Source: an uncultured Marinobacter sp. (GTDB taxonomy: Bacteria; Pseudomonadota; Gammaproteobacteria; Pseudomonadales; Oleiphilaceae). Taken from it: a DNA stretch of 32,391 nt. Below are positions 18,108 to 27,008 of the stretch, in pieces; positions within the stretch are counted from its first letter, which is position 1; every line of letters begins with the position of its first letter. A program made the position numbers and the translations under genes. Where the stretch lies: assembly GCA_913057975.1 (NCBI GenBank), contig CAJXOQ010000024.1, positions 1 through 32,391 on the forward strand, given 5' to 3'. Under the pieces are notes generated by a model that saw nothing but the letters and a program-made list of their open reading frames with translations, did no database searches and was not told the origin of the DNA.

Positions 18108-19754
18108 TTAGATCATCCGTCCATGGTGGGCGAATGTGATGCGGAAACAACAGCCGGGCTGGTTGTCCTCTACCAGGGACAGGTGAGCCTGATTAGCCTC
18201 GCACAGTTCTCGCGCCAGATAAAGGCCAAGCCCTGTCCCACTCTTGTCGGTTGTGAAAAACGGTTCAAAAACAGACACGCGGTGCTCCGGCGCAATGCCC
18301 GAGCCGAAATCCCGAACATCCACATAGGCGCGCTCACCATCGGCGGTGACACCAGCGTACAATTCGATGCGGCGTTCGCCCACTGCCTGCTTACTATACC
18401 TGAGGCCATTATCGCAGAGGTTTACCATCACCTGCTCAATCTGGCTGACATCAAAGCGCGCCAGGGGCAGCTTCCGTTCGGTGCGAAGTACAATATCGTC
18501 GGATTTCTGGTCTTCATTGCTCTGGGTTTGCAGGTAATCGTCACGGAACGCAGATAACCACTGACCGACGTCAATCAGGTCGGTGTCGGCGGCGCGTCGT
18601 CTCGACAGGTCGAGCACATTCTCGATAATACCGTTAACCCGGCGGGAATGCCGTTCGATGATGTCCAGCATTTTGCGATCCCCCTCATCCAGGTTGGGGG
18701 ATTCGTTCATTAACTGGGAAGCGTGGCTGATGGCCCCCAGCGGGTTACGAATTTCATGGGCAATACCTGCAGTCAGTCGCCCCAGGGAGGCCAGCTTCAT
18801 TTGCTGGGCCTGTTGCGTCACCCTGCTCATGTCATCGATAAATACCAGGATCTGGTCGCCGCGTTGCTGATCGAGTTGAGTGAAATTGGCCTGTACCACG
18901 GGCGAGGTTTGTGTGGCCTGGAAAGGTTCCGTTCTGCGGGCTGGGTCTTTCAGCCAGGCATCGAGTCCCTTTCGCAGCGGTCGCGGCAGATTTCGCCCCC
19001 GGCTGGGTAGTTTCGAGTCATCGGTGCCAGTGCCAAACAACAATTCTTCCGCAGCAGCATTGGCCAGGCGGATGCGCCCAAACCGGTCGAGCACGAGTAT
19101 GCCGGTTCTCATGCGTTGGATTATCTGGCGATTGATCTGCTCCAGTTCGGCAATACTGCGGGCGCGGGAACTGGCAAGCGCTTCGCTTCGCAGCATGCGC
19201 CGCGATATGTATTGGAGGATAAACGCTGCGGCAAAATAAAGAATGCCCAAGGAGCCAGCCCGAACGATATCATCGGCGGAGTCATCAAACACCAGTACGG
19301 ACCAGGCCGAGATGCCCAGTGAGCAGATGGCGCCCAACGCCGCGTAGAAGGTGCCAATCCTGGTGGGGGTCAGGATATTACCTGCAGCCACGGACACGAT
19401 AACCAGATTCGCCAGGCCGTTGGTAATGCCAGTACTGGTGAGCAGTAGCCCATGCAGGAGCAGGATATCCATCAATATGGATACAGTGATATGGCGGCTT
19501 CTGGGCTGAAAGCCCGCCAGCATTATCAACGCGATGAAGCCATTGATGGCGAGATAGCAGACCACCCCGGCCTGGTAATAATCCATTGACCGGAAACGGG
19601 AGTCGAAGTTTATGGGGTCCACAAACAGCAACGCCACCAGTATAACGCTGACGACAACGCGATAGTGGTTGTATATCCGAAACAGTCGGCCCCGCTGGTT
19701 TGAGGGTGGTGTATCGGTTATGGGTTGCTGATCAGGAGTGATTGGTTGCGCCAT
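18108..19754 (-). CDS. pilS: Sensor histidine kinase PilS
   Basis: A 548-residue inner-membrane histidine kinase, partner of PilR. About six hydrophobic segments span residues 33-185, followed by a PAS domain (MRTGILVLDRFGRIRLANAAAEELL, 216-240) and a HisKA dimerisation domain with phospho-acceptor His333 in AGIAHEIRNPLGAISHA. The HATPase domain shows the N-box NLCDNGLRYS (445-454), G1 DFGSGI (482-487) and G2 GTGLGLYLA (507-515). In Pseudomonas PilS senses excess PilA in the membrane; this large multi-helix sensor fits that role. It is transcribed divergently from nadE, and both starts share an 85-bp gap with an AT-rich -10-like core. Confidence 0.94.
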   Translation of the reverse strand: MAQPITPDQQPITDTPPSNQRGRLFRIYNHYRVVVSVILVALLFVDPINFDSRFRSMDYYQAGVVCYLAINGFIALIMLAGFQPRSRHITVSILMDILLLHGLLLTSTGITNGLANLVIVSVAAGNILTPTRIGTFYAALGAICSLGISAWSVLVFDDSADDIVRAGSLGILYFAAAFILQYISRRMLRSEALASSRARSIAELEQINRQIIQRMRTGILVLDRFGRIRLANAAAEELLFGTGTDDSKLPSRGRNLPRPLRKGLDAWLKDPARRTEPFQATQTSPVVQANFTQLDQQRGDQILVFIDDMSRVTQQAQQMKLASLGRLTAGIAHEIRNPLGAISHASQLMNESPNLDEGDRKMLDIIERHSRRVNGIIENVLDLSRRRAADTDLIDVGQWLSAFRDDYLQTQSNEDQKSDDIVLRTERKLPLARFDVSQIEQVMVNLCDNGLRYSKQAVGERRIELYAGVTADGERAYVDVRDFGSGIAPEHRVSVFEPFFTTDKSGTGLGLYLARELCEANQAHLSLVEDNQPGCCFRITFAHHGRMI

Positions 19755-19797
19755 CGTCCAGTGGATATCCCGCGAGAATTCTGATGTCTTGCAGGGT

Positions 19798-19803
19798 TAT
19801 AAT
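19798..19803 (+). promoter_or_regulatory. -10 element upstream of nadE (pilS-nadE divergent gap)
   Basis: A perfect TATAAT lies 37 bp before the nadE ATG, but no convincing -35 is found 16-18 bp upstream. The same AT core reads TATTAT (19800-19805) on the other strand toward pilS, so the two divergent genes may share or compete for this site. Confidence 0.45.
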
Positions 19804-19839
19804 AGCCTTTTAATGGCAATGAGTTACAGGAGCTGCGTT

Positions 19840-21492
19840 ATGTCCGTGCAAAAGGATGGTCAGGGGCCCGGAAAACTTCGGGTAGTGATGGCCCAACTCG
19901 ATTTTCTGGTGGGCGATATCCCTGGCAATACCCAAAAGGTGATTGAGGCGACCCGGCGTGCGGAGCATGAGCATCAGGCGGATCTGGTTGTGTTCCCGGA
20001 GCTGTGTCTAACCGGCTACCCACCGGAAGACCTTTTGTTAAGGCCCAGCATGGACGTACGTATTGCAGAAGCGCTGGAAACCCTGTGCGAGGCGCACTTG
20101 GGCCCTGCCATCATTGTGGGGGCTCCGATACGGGAGGGCGCGCTACTTTACAATGCAGCGGTCGCCATTGAGCAAGGGAGCATAACGGGTCGTTACTTCA
20201 AGCGTTTTCCTCCCAATTACCAGGTTTTCGACGAGAAGCGCTATTTTGCTAATGGTGTGGATACCCTGGTCATGGATATCAAAGGGGTGCCAGTGGGCAT
20301 CACCATATGCGAGGACATTTGGAGTGAAGGGCCAGTGGAAGACGCTGCGGCGGCAGGCGCGAGGCTGGTCGTCAACCTCAATGCGTCACCATACGATATT
20401 GACAAGCAGGTGCGGCGAAAGGCTCTGGTAGAACGCAAGGCTTTTGAGAATCGGGTGAGTATTGTCTACGTCAATCTGATTGGCGGGCAGGACGAACTGG
20501 TCTTTGATGGTGGCTCTGTGGTTTACGACCATTCCGGGGTGCTTGCAGCCGAAGCACCACAGTTCAGCGAAGGGCTCTATCCGGTGGACTTCGTCTGTGA
20601 ACATCATTGCCAGCCAATCCCGCAGCCTGCCGTTGCCGAACCGTCGCTGGAGGAAAATGTCTACAAGGCCCTGGTCCTGGGAGTGCGGGACTACGTCAAC
20701 AAGAATGGTTTTAAATCCGTTGTTCTGGGGCTCTCCGGCGGTATCGATTCAGCGGTGACCCTGGCTGTTGCGGCGGATGCCCTGGGGGCCGACCGGGTAC
20801 GCGCGGTGATGATGCCTTTTCGCTATACCTCGGGTATGAGTATTGAAGACGCGGAAGCCGAGGCCGTGGCCCTGGGCGTTCAATACGACGTGTTCTCCAT
20901 TGAGCCGATGTACGATGCCTTTATGAAAACACTGGCGGCCCCGTTTGAGGGCACGAAACCAGACACCACCGAGGAGAACCTGCAGGCACGGCTGCGGGGC
21001 GTCCTGCTGATGTCTCTGTCCAACAAGTTCGGTTCGCTGGTTCTGACAACCGGCAACAAAAGTGAAATGGCGGTGGGCTACTCAACCCTATACGGGGATA
21101 TGGCAGGTGGTTTTGATGTACTCAAGGATGTTCCCAAAACCCTGGTTTTTCGCCTCGCCTGGTACCGCAACAGTGTTTCTCAGGTGATTCCGGAGCGGGT
21201 CATTACCCGTCCGCCGTCGGCAGAACTGGCGCCGGACCAGAAAGACGAGGACAGCCTGCCGGGATACGACGTTCTCGATCAGATCCTCAATCTCTATGTG
21301 GAGCGGGATCTCAGTGCCGATGCCATTGTGGTGCAGGGATTCGACAGGGCGGATGTCGATCGCGTGGTGCGGCTGGTGGATATTAACGAATATAAGCGCA
21401 GGCAGGCGCCGATTGGCGTGAGAATTACCGAAAGGGGCTTTGGTAAGGATCGGCGTTACCCGATTACCAATGGCTGGAAAAGTGGAAAGTAG
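19840..21492 (+). CDS. nadE: Glutamine-dependent NAD+ synthetase
   Basis: NadE amidates nicotinic acid adenine dinucleotide to NAD+ using ATP and ammonia from glutamine. The product is 550 residues and two domains. The N-terminal nitrilase/glutaminase domain has the catalytic triad E54 (FPELCLTGYPPEDL), K121 (YFKRFPPNYQVFDEKRYF) and C157 (ITICEDIW). The C-terminal synthetase domain has the ATP-pyrophosphatase loop LSGGIDS at 298-304, TTGNKSEMAVGYSTLYGDMAGGF and RPPSAEL. This is the long glutamine-using form, not the short ammonia-only NadE of E. coli. The ATG at 19840 is chosen because AGGAG lies 7 nt upstream; the 34-codon upstream extension overlaps pilS. It converges on bamD. Confidence 0.96.
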   Translation: MSVQKDGQGPGKLRVVMAQLDFLVGDIPGNTQKVIEATRRAEHEHQADLVVFPELCLTGYPPEDLLLRPSMDVRIAEALETLCEAHLGPAIIVGAPIREGALLYNAAVAIEQGSITGRYFKRFPPNYQVFDEKRYFANGVDTLVMDIKGVPVGITICEDIWSEGPVEDAAAAGARLVVNLNASPYDIDKQVRRKALVERKAFENRVSIVYVNLIGGQDELVFDGGSVVYDHSGVLAAEAPQFSEGLYPVDFVCEHHCQPIPQPAVAEPSLEENVYKALVLGVRDYVNKNGFKSVVLGLSGGIDSAVTLAVAADALGADRVRAVMMPFRYTSGMSIEDAEAEAVALGVQYDVFSIEPMYDAFMKTLAAPFEGTKPDTTEENLQARLRGVLLMSLSNKFGSLVLTTGNKSEMAVGYSTLYGDMAGGFDVLKDVPKTLVFRLAWYRNSVSQVIPERVITRPPSAELAPDQKDEDSLPGYDVLDQILNLYVERDLSADAIVVQGFDRADVDRVVRLVDINEYKRRQAPIGVRITERGFGKDRRYPITNGWKSGK

Positions 21493-21501
21493 ATTGCCGT
21501 C

Positions 21502-21527
21502 GGGCTGCCTGATTGCTCGGGCAGCCC
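21502..21527. terminator. Hairpin between convergent nadE and bamD
   Basis: An 8-bp GC-rich stem (GGGCTGCC at 21502-21509, GGCAGCCC at 21520-21527) with a 10-nt loop lies in the 44-bp gap between two convergent stops. There is no T-tract on either side, so it is either an atypical terminator or a 3'-end protecting structure. Confidence 0.5.
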
Positions 21528-21536
21528 TGCCATATA

Positions 21537-22373
21537 CTATTCGTCGCCCATCAGGCCAAAGGTGACCACGCTAGACAGTGAGCGATCTTCGCGCTTGAGG
21601 ATGTCTGGCTGGTACTCTCCGTCCTCGTTGAAGGCTGTGCTATCCGGGAAGTTCTCTCGCAGCATCGCCACCGCATCCGTTGCTCCCTTTTTCAGATCCA
21701 TGAAGCGGAAGGTCTCGGCCAGGATAATCAGCGCCTCTTCTACGGACGGCGTTGTTGAGTAGTTTTCCACTATGTAGCGGGCCCGGTTGTTTGCGGCGAT
21801 GTAGGCTTCGCGGCTGATGTAATAACGTGCGGCATAAAGTTCCAGTTCCGCCAGCCGGTTGCGGATCGCGATCATGCGTTGGCGAGCGTCTGGCGCATAT
21901 TCGCTGGAGGGGTAACGGTTCAGCAGCTCGGAAAAGTCCCGGAACGCCTGGCGCTGTTCACCAGGGTCCCTTGCCGAAACGTCGACCGGGAAGTACCGGG
22001 CAGCCAGGCCAATATCCAGGTTATAGGACGCCAGGCCGCGCATATACAGCGCATAGTCTGCGTGATCGCTCTGCGGGTTCAGTCGAAGAAAGCGGTCTGC
22101 AGCGGCGCGGGCACCTTCCAGGTCAAGGTTTTGGTAGCGGGCATAAATGAGGTCCAGTTGGGCCTGTTCCGCGTAGCGGCCAAACGGGTAGTAGGTTTCC
22201 AGGTAGTCGAGATTCTGTTCCGCTTCATTGAAGTTGCCCGCGTTCATCGCATCGCGGGCATTTTCGTAATAGGTTTGTTCCGGCAGTACTTCTTCCTGCT
22301 TATCGTTCGATGCGCAGGCACTGATAAATAGCGCTGCGGTGGTGACTAGCAGTAAACGGACAACTGATCTCAT
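21537..22373 (-). CDS. bamD: Outer membrane assembly lipoprotein BamD (ComL)
   Basis: BamD is an essential lipoprotein of the BAM complex that inserts beta-barrel proteins into the outer membrane. The product is 278 residues. A lipoprotein signal peptide ends in the lipobox ISAC, giving lipidated Cys20 followed by ASNDKQEE, with no Asp at +2, in keeping with outer-membrane sorting. The mature part has five TPR-like repeats; YYENARDAMNAGNFNEAEQNLDYLETYYPFGRYAEQA is the first pair, cut here for description only by its key residues Tyr, Asn and Pro-Phe-Gly. Later motifs are DHADYALYMRGLASYN and PSSEYAPDARQRM. The ATG at 22373 is chosen over an upstream in-frame start (22415) because it gives a proper signal peptide. 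It is divergent from rluD. Confidence 0.95.
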   Translation of the reverse strand: MRSVVRLLLVTTAALFISACASNDKQEEVLPEQTYYENARDAMNAGNFNEAEQNLDYLETYYPFGRYAEQAQLDLIYARYQNLDLEGARAAADRFLRLNPQSDHADYALYMRGLASYNLDIGLAARYFPVDVSARDPGEQRQAFRDFSELLNRYPSSEYAPDARQRMIAIRNRLAELELYAARYYISREAYIAANNRARYIVENYSTTPSVEEALIILAETFRFMDLKKGATDAVAMLRENFPDSTAFNEDGEYQPDILKREDRSLSSVVTFGLMGDE

Positions 22374-22385
22374 GCCGGAATCCCG

Positions 22386-22391
22386 TATAAT
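22386..22391 (+). promoter_or_regulatory. -10 element upstream of rluD (bamD-rluD divergent gap)
   Basis: A perfect TATAAT 118 bp before rluD. No strong -35 is present (hexamer 17 bp upstream at 22363-22368 is ACTGAT). The 136-bp divergent gap holds nothing else that I recognise. Confidence 0.35.
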
Positions 22392-22509
22392 GGCAAAATT
22401 CGAAACGTCGGCCATTGTAACGGGGATCCGTTCACATGTGCAGTGGCACGCGACGTGGATTCAGAAATTCTGACTCAAACGTAACACTCATACCGGCCCC
22501 GGGGGCTCA

Positions 22510-23487
22510 ATGTCATCTGAAAACCGTATTATCGCCAGCTTCTCCGTTCCACCGGAGCACAGCGACCGCCGCCTGGATCAGGCCGCAGCCGAGCTGATGC
22601 CGGAGCACTCGCGCTCCCGACTGCAGGGCTGGATCAAGAGCGGCGCGCTGACGGTCAATGGAAAAACCTGTAAGCCCCGGGATAAGGTAATGCTGGGCGA
22701 TCGGCTTGACCTGGACGCGGAACCGGAAGCGCAGGTCAGTTGGGAAGCAGAATCGATAGACCTGGATATTGTGTACGAGGACGAGCACCTGCTGGTCATC
22801 AACAAGCCCGCAGGCCTGGTGGTCCACCCGGCGGCGGGCCACGCTGACGGCACCCTGGTCAATGCCTTGCTCAACCATGCCCCGGAAGTGGAGAACCTGC
22901 CCAGAGCAGGCATTGTGCACCGTCTCGACAAAGACACGTCCGGCATCATGGTGGTGGCGCGTAGTCTGATTGCCCACACATCGCTGGTCGATCAGTTGCA
23001 AACCCGGACCATGGGGCGGGAATACGAAGCCATTGTGGTTGGCACCCTCACCGGTGGCTCGACGGTGGACGCACCGATTGGTCGCCACCCTCGTGAACGC
23101 AAGAAAATGGCGGTCGTGCCTACCGGGAAGCCTGCGGTAACGCATTATCGCCTGGTGGAGCGCTTCGCAGCGCATACCCACGTCCGCTGCAAGCTGGAAA
23201 GCGGTCGTACCCATCAGATACGGGTACATATGGCCCACGTGAAACATCCATTGGTGGGCGACCCTCAGTATGGCGGTCGGCTACGTCTGCCGAAAGGCAC
23301 AACAGACGAATTGAGAGACGTGCTTGCCAGTTTCCAGCGGCAGGCGCTCCATGCACGCCAGTTGACATTGGAACACCCGCAAACCGGTGAGATACTGACT
23401 TGGGAGGTGCCGCTGCCCGATGACATCGAAGGTCTTCTGGCTGCACTTCGCAAGCACGTTAAGGAGCTGGAGAACCATGACGTCTGA
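22510..23487 (+). CDS. rluD: 23S rRNA pseudouridine synthase RluD
   Basis: RluD converts three uridines of helix 69 in 23S rRNA (1911, 1915, 1917 in E. coli numbering) to pseudouridine, aiding 50S maturation. The product is 325 residues (E. coli 326). An S4 RNA-binding domain spans about residues 18-78 (RRLDQAAAELMPEHSRSRLQGWIKSGALTVNG). The catalytic domain has INKPAGLVVHPAAGH and the catalytic Asp140 in GIVHRLDKDTSG. LESGRTHQIRVHMAHVKHPLVGDPQYG completes the family motifs. The bamD/rluD/pgeF/clpB neighbourhood is conserved in Pseudomonas and relatives. Its last 11 bases overlap pgeF. Confidence 0.96.
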   Translation: MSSENRIIASFSVPPEHSDRRLDQAAAELMPEHSRSRLQGWIKSGALTVNGKTCKPRDKVMLGDRLDLDAEPEAQVSWEAESIDLDIVYEDEHLLVINKPAGLVVHPAAGHADGTLVNALLNHAPEVENLPRAGIVHRLDKDTSGIMVVARSLIAHTSLVDQLQTRTMGREYEAIVVGTLTGGSTVDAPIGRHPRERKKMAVVPTGKPAVTHYRLVERFAAHTHVRCKLESGRTHQIRVHMAHVKHPLVGDPQYGGRLRLPKGTTDELRDVLASFQRQALHARQLTLEHPQTGEILTWEVPLPDDIEGLLAALRKHVKELENHDV

Positions 23488-24220
23488 ACTGCCGATGATT
23501 GTGCCTGACTGGCCCGCTCCGTCCTGGGTCCATGCCGCATGCACGACGCGGGCGGGCGGGGTCAGTCAGGCGCCGTGGCATTCCCTGAACCTCGGCACGC
23601 ATGTGGGAGATCGTCCCAAGGATGTGGTGAAAAATCGGTCACTGCTTGGGCAGTGGGCTGAGCCCGGCGCTCAGTCGTTCGGTTGGCTTAATCAGGTTCA
23701 TGGTACTGACGTTGTTGAATTGCCGCAGTCGGGTTCGGTTACGGCTGATGCCAGTGTGACCTCCCAGCCCGGGGTGGCATGTGTGGTGATGACAGCGGAC
23801 TGTCTTCCGGTGCTTTTCTGCAACCCTGCCAGTGGCCAGGTGGCCGCTGCTCACGCTGGCTGGCGCGGTTTGTGTGGTGGCGTCCTGGAGCGAACGATAG
23901 AGCATCTTGGCAACCCCGCTGCTGTCCTGGCGTGGTTGGGGCCGGCCATCGGCCCAAATCAGTTTGAGGTTGGCCCCGAGGTCAGGGAGGCTTTCCTGAT
24001 GAACGATTCCCAATCGGGTGATGCATTCATTTCCAACCCTCGAAATCCTACCCATTATCTCGCTGATATCTATGAGCTTGCCCGGCAGAGGCTGGCGATG
24101 GCCGGCGTACTTCAGGTCTACGGTGGTGAATTCTGCACGGTAACCGATAGTGAGCGGTTTTTCTCCTATCGTCGAGACGGGCAAACCGGGAGAATGGCAA
24201 GCCTGATATACTTTTCATGA
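23477..24220 (+). CDS. pgeF: Peptidoglycan editing factor PgeF (YfiH, multicopper-type laccase fold)
   Basis: A 247-residue YfiH/DUF152 family protein. In E. coli it is reported to prevent misincorporation of L-serine into the peptidoglycan stem; family members also act on purine nucleosides. The cytoplasmic fold binds zinc: conserved residues lie in LNQVHGTDV, MTADCLPVLF, AAHAGWRGL, and the C-terminal GEFCTV/FFSYRRDG/GRMASLIYFS. LGPAIGPNQFEVG is another signature. The ATG at 23477 is chosen because it matches the usual N-terminus and overlaps the rluD stop by 11 bases with AAGGAG/GGAG upstream; a longer frame from 23420 lies mostly inside rluD. Translational coupling to rluD is likely. Confidence 0.93.
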   Translation: MTSELPMIVPDWPAPSWVHAACTTRAGGVSQAPWHSLNLGTHVGDRPKDVVKNRSLLGQWAEPGAQSFGWLNQVHGTDVVELPQSGSVTADASVTSQPGVACVVMTADCLPVLFCNPASGQVAAAHAGWRGLCGGVLERTIEHLGNPAAVLAWLGPAIGPNQFEVGPEVREAFLMNDSQSGDAFISNPRNPTHYLADIYELARQRLAMAGVLQVYGGEFCTVTDSERFFSYRRDGQTGRMASLIYFS

Positions 24221-24257
24221 TATTCGTCAATTTTCTGACACTTTCCTGTCCGGTCTG

Positions 24258-24285
24258 CTTGAACTCCCACCAATCGCCCCTACAT
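24258..24285 (+). promoter_or_regulatory. Sigma-32 (heat-shock) promoter of clpB
   Basis: CTTGAA (24258-24263) is followed by a 13-bp spacer and CCCCTACAT (24277-24285), matching the RpoH consensus of CTTGAA and CCCCAT-type -10. No competing sigma-70 promoter is obvious. Transcription would begin near 24292 and leave a leader of about 70 nt that contains a 7-bp hairpin (24312-24332). Confidence 0.72.
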
Positions 24286-24363
24286 TAACTATCAAAGCAG
24301 ACGCAATGTCGCCGATGGAAGTCTCCCATCGGTTAAGTGACAGAGATTTGGGAAGACCGAATT

Positions 24364-26940
24364 ATGAGAATCGACAAACTGACCAGCAAACTCCAGACAG
24401 CACTGGCCGACGCCCAGTCGCTGGCGGTGGGCAGGGATCACAACTTTATAGAGCCCGTGCACCTGATGCAGGCGCTGATGGATCAGGAGGGCAGTTCCAT
24501 CAAGCCGCTGTTGAAACAATCGGGTGCCGAGCCTTCCCGGATACGCCAGGCTGTGGCCCGGGAGATTGAAAACCTGCCGGAGGTGCAGGGCTCTGCCGGC
24601 GATGTCTCTATGTCAAACGATATGGGCCGGCTCTTCAATATTGCCGACAAGCTGGCGCAGAAACGTGGTGACCAGTTCATTTCCAGCGAATTGCTGCTGC
24701 TGGCCGCGCTAGAGGATCGGGGCAGCCTTGGGCGGGTTCTGCGGGAGCAAGGTGTCGACAAATCCGCATTGGAGCGTGCCATCGAAGAGGTCAGAGGCGG
24801 TGAGTCGGTTGATGATGCGTCTGCAGAAGAGCATCGCCGGGCGCTCTCCAAATACACCATTGATCTGACCGAACGTGCCGAGGCTGGCAAATTGGACCCG
24901 GTGATTGGTCGGGATGATGAGATCCGTCGAACCATTCAGGTACTGCAGCGCCGTCGCAAGAACAATCCGGTGCTGATTGGTGAGCCCGGCGTGGGCAAGA
25001 CCGCGATTGTTGAAGGACTTGCCCAGCGCATTGTGAATGGTGAGGTGCCAGAGGGGCTCAAGAATAAGCGTGTGCTGTCTTTGGATATGGGCTCGTTGAT
25101 AGCGGGCGCCAAGTTCCGGGGTGAGTTTGAAGAACGCCTCAAGTCCGTGCTGAATGAGTTGGCCAAGCAGGAAGGGCAGATCATCCTGTTCATCGACGAA
25201 GTTCACACCATGGTCGGCGCCGGCAAAGCGGAAGGTTCCATGGACGCCGGCAACATGCTCAAGCCCGCCCTGTCGCGCGGGGAGTTACATTGCGTGGGCG
25301 CCACCACACTTGACGAGTATCGCGAGAATATTGAGAAAGACGCCGCCCTTGAGCGTCGGTTCCAGAAGGTCTTGGTCTCCGAGCCTACCGAGGAGGACAC
25401 CATAGCGATCCTTCGCGGCCTGAAGGAGCGCTACGAAGTTCATCACGGTGTGGAAGTCACAGACGGTGCCATCATCGCAGCGGCCAGGTTGTCTCATCGT
25501 TACATCGCCGACCGCCAGTTGCCCGACAAGGCCATTGATCTGGTGGATGAAGCTGCAAGCCAGATCCGCATGGAGATGGACTCCAAGCCAGAAGCGCTGG
25601 ATCGCCTTGAGCGGCGTCTGATCCAATTGAAAATAGAGCGGGAGGCGTTGAAGAAGGAAACCGATGCGGCCTCCAAGAAGCGGCTTTCTGAACTCTCGGA
25701 TGTCATCTCCGGTATTGAGCGTGAGTACGCGGACCTGGAAGAGGTCTGGAATACCGAAAAAGCGGCACTGCATGGCTCCCAGAAGATCAAGAGCCAACTG
25801 GAGCAGGCCCGGATAGATCTGGAAAATGCCCGCCGTGCCGGCGATCTCGGCCGCATGTCTGAGTTGCAATACGGTCAGATTCCGGAGCTGGAGCGCCAAC
25901 TGGATATGGCGAGCCAGGCGGAAATGATGGAGATGAAGCTGCTGCGTAACCGCGTAACTGATGAGGAAATCGCCGAAGTGGTGTCCAAGTGGACGGGTAT
26001 TCCTGTTTCGAAGATGCTCGAGGGCGAACGCGACAAACTGATGCGAATGGAGGAAGCCCTCCATGGACGTGTCATCGGTCAGGACGAAGCCGTTGAGGCC
26101 GTGTCCAACGCGGTTCGTCGGTCCCGTGCAGGACTGTCAGACCCCCACCGCCCTAATGGTTCTTTCCTGTTTCTGGGGCCGACCGGTGTGGGTAAGACCG
26201 AGCTCTGCAAAGCCCTGGCGTCGTTCCTCTTTGATACCGAGGAGGCTATGGTTCGAATCGACATGTCTGAGTTCATGGAGAAGCATTCCGTCGCTCGGCT
26301 GATCGGTGCCCCTCCGGGATACGTTGGTTATGAAGAGGGTGGCTACCTGACCGAGGCCGTCCGCCGCCGGCCCTACTCAGTGTTGTTGTTGGATGAAGTT
26401 GAGAAGGCGCACCCGGACGTATTTAATATCCTGTTGCAGGTACTGGAGGATGGGCGCCTTACGGACGGTCAGGGCAGGACGGTGGATTTTCGCAATACCG
26501 TCATCGTGATGACCTCAAACCTGGGATCGGACATCATTCAACAGAAAGCAGGTGAGGAAAACTATGAGGCCATGAAAAAAGATGTCATGGACGTAGTGGG
26601 TACTCACTTCAGGCCAGAGTTCATTAACAGGGTGGACGAGGTGGTGGTGTTCCATCCGCTGGCTGAGAGCCAGATCCAGGGCATTGCCCGGATTCAGATT
26701 AATGCACTGGGCAAGCGCCTGAAAGAGCAGGATATGTCGTTGCTGCTGGACGACGCTGCGATGGAGCTGCTGGCGGAAGTTGGCTACGACCCCGTGTACG
26801 GTGCCCGTCCATTGAAGCGAGCCATTCAGCGGATGATTGAGAACCCGCTGGCCCAGAGGTTGCTTCAGGGAGATTTCCTGCCCGGCGATACCATTCGCGG
26901 TTCAGTAAAGGATCACGGTCTGGAATTCGAGAAGGCGTGA
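24364..26940 (+). CDS. clpB: ATP-dependent disaggregase ClpB
   Basis: ClpB is the hexameric AAA+ chaperone that, with DnaK, extracts proteins from aggregates after heat stress. The product is 858 residues (E. coli 857). The N-domain (1-145) is followed by AAA-1 with Walker A GEPGVGKT at 206-213 and Walker [11 protein letters not shown]. The coiled-coil M-domain (about 400-525) follows, then AAA-2 with Walker A GPTGVGKT near 605 and [14 protein letters not shown]. Pore loops [12 protein letters not shown] and GYVGYEEGG are present. The ATG at 24364 gives the family N-terminus [20 protein letters not shown]; an earlier in-frame ATG at 24337 adds nine unrelated residues. It has its own heat-shock promoter and a strong terminator. 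Confidence 0.98.
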   Translation: MRIDKLTSKLQTALADAQSLAVGRDHNFIEPVHLMQALMDQEGSSIKPLLKQSGAEPSRIRQAVAREIENLPEVQGSAGDVSMSNDMGRLFNIADKLAQKRGDQFISSELLLLAALEDRGSLGRVLREQGVDKSALERAIEEVRGGESVDDASAEEHRRALSKYTIDLTERAEAGKLDPVIGRDDEIRRTIQVLQRRRKNNPVLIGEPGVGKTAIVEGLAQRIVNGEVPEGLKNKRVLSLDMGSLIAGAKFRGEFEERLKSVLNELAKQEGQIILFIDEVHTMVGAGKAEGSMDAGNMLKPALSRGELHCVGATTLDEYRENIEKDAALERRFQKVLVSEPTEEDTIAILRGLKERYEVHHGVEVTDGAIIAAARLSHRYIADRQLPDKAIDLVDEAASQIRMEMDSKPEALDRLERRLIQLKIEREALKKETDAASKKRLSELSDVISGIEREYADLEEVWNTEKAALHGSQKIKSQLEQARIDLENARRAGDLGRMSELQYGQIPELERQLDMASQAEMMEMKLLRNRVTDEEIAEVVSKWTGIPVSKMLEGERDKLMRMEEALHGRVIGQDEAVEAVSNAVRRSRAGLSDPHRPNGSFLFLGPTGVGKTELCKALASFLFDTEEAMVRIDMSEFMEKHSVARLIGAPPGYVGYEEGGYLTEAVRRRPYSVLLLDEVEKAHPDVFNILLQVLEDGRLTDGQGRTVDFRNTVIVMTSNLGSDIIQQKAGEENYEAMKKDVMDVVGTHFRPEFINRVDEVVVFHPLAESQIQGIARIQINALGKRLKEQDMSLLLDDAAMELLAEVGYDPVYGARPLKRAIQRMIENPLAQRLLQGDFLPGDTIRGSVKDHGLEFEKA

Positions 26941-26952
26941 TGGTCTGACCTA

Positions 26953-26982
26953 AAAAGCGGAGCACGATGCTCCGCTTTTCCG
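26953..26982. terminator. Bidirectional terminator between clpB and the DUF4124 gene
   Basis: A perfect 11-bp stem (AAAAGCGGAGC at 26953-26963, GCTCCGCTTTT at 26969-26979) with a 5-nt ACGAT loop. The A and T ends of the stem make it an intrinsic terminator in both directions, ending clpB and the convergent small gene. Confidence 0.9.
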
Positions 26983-27008
26983 TTATGAACCTGAGAGCTT
27001 CGTTGGGA

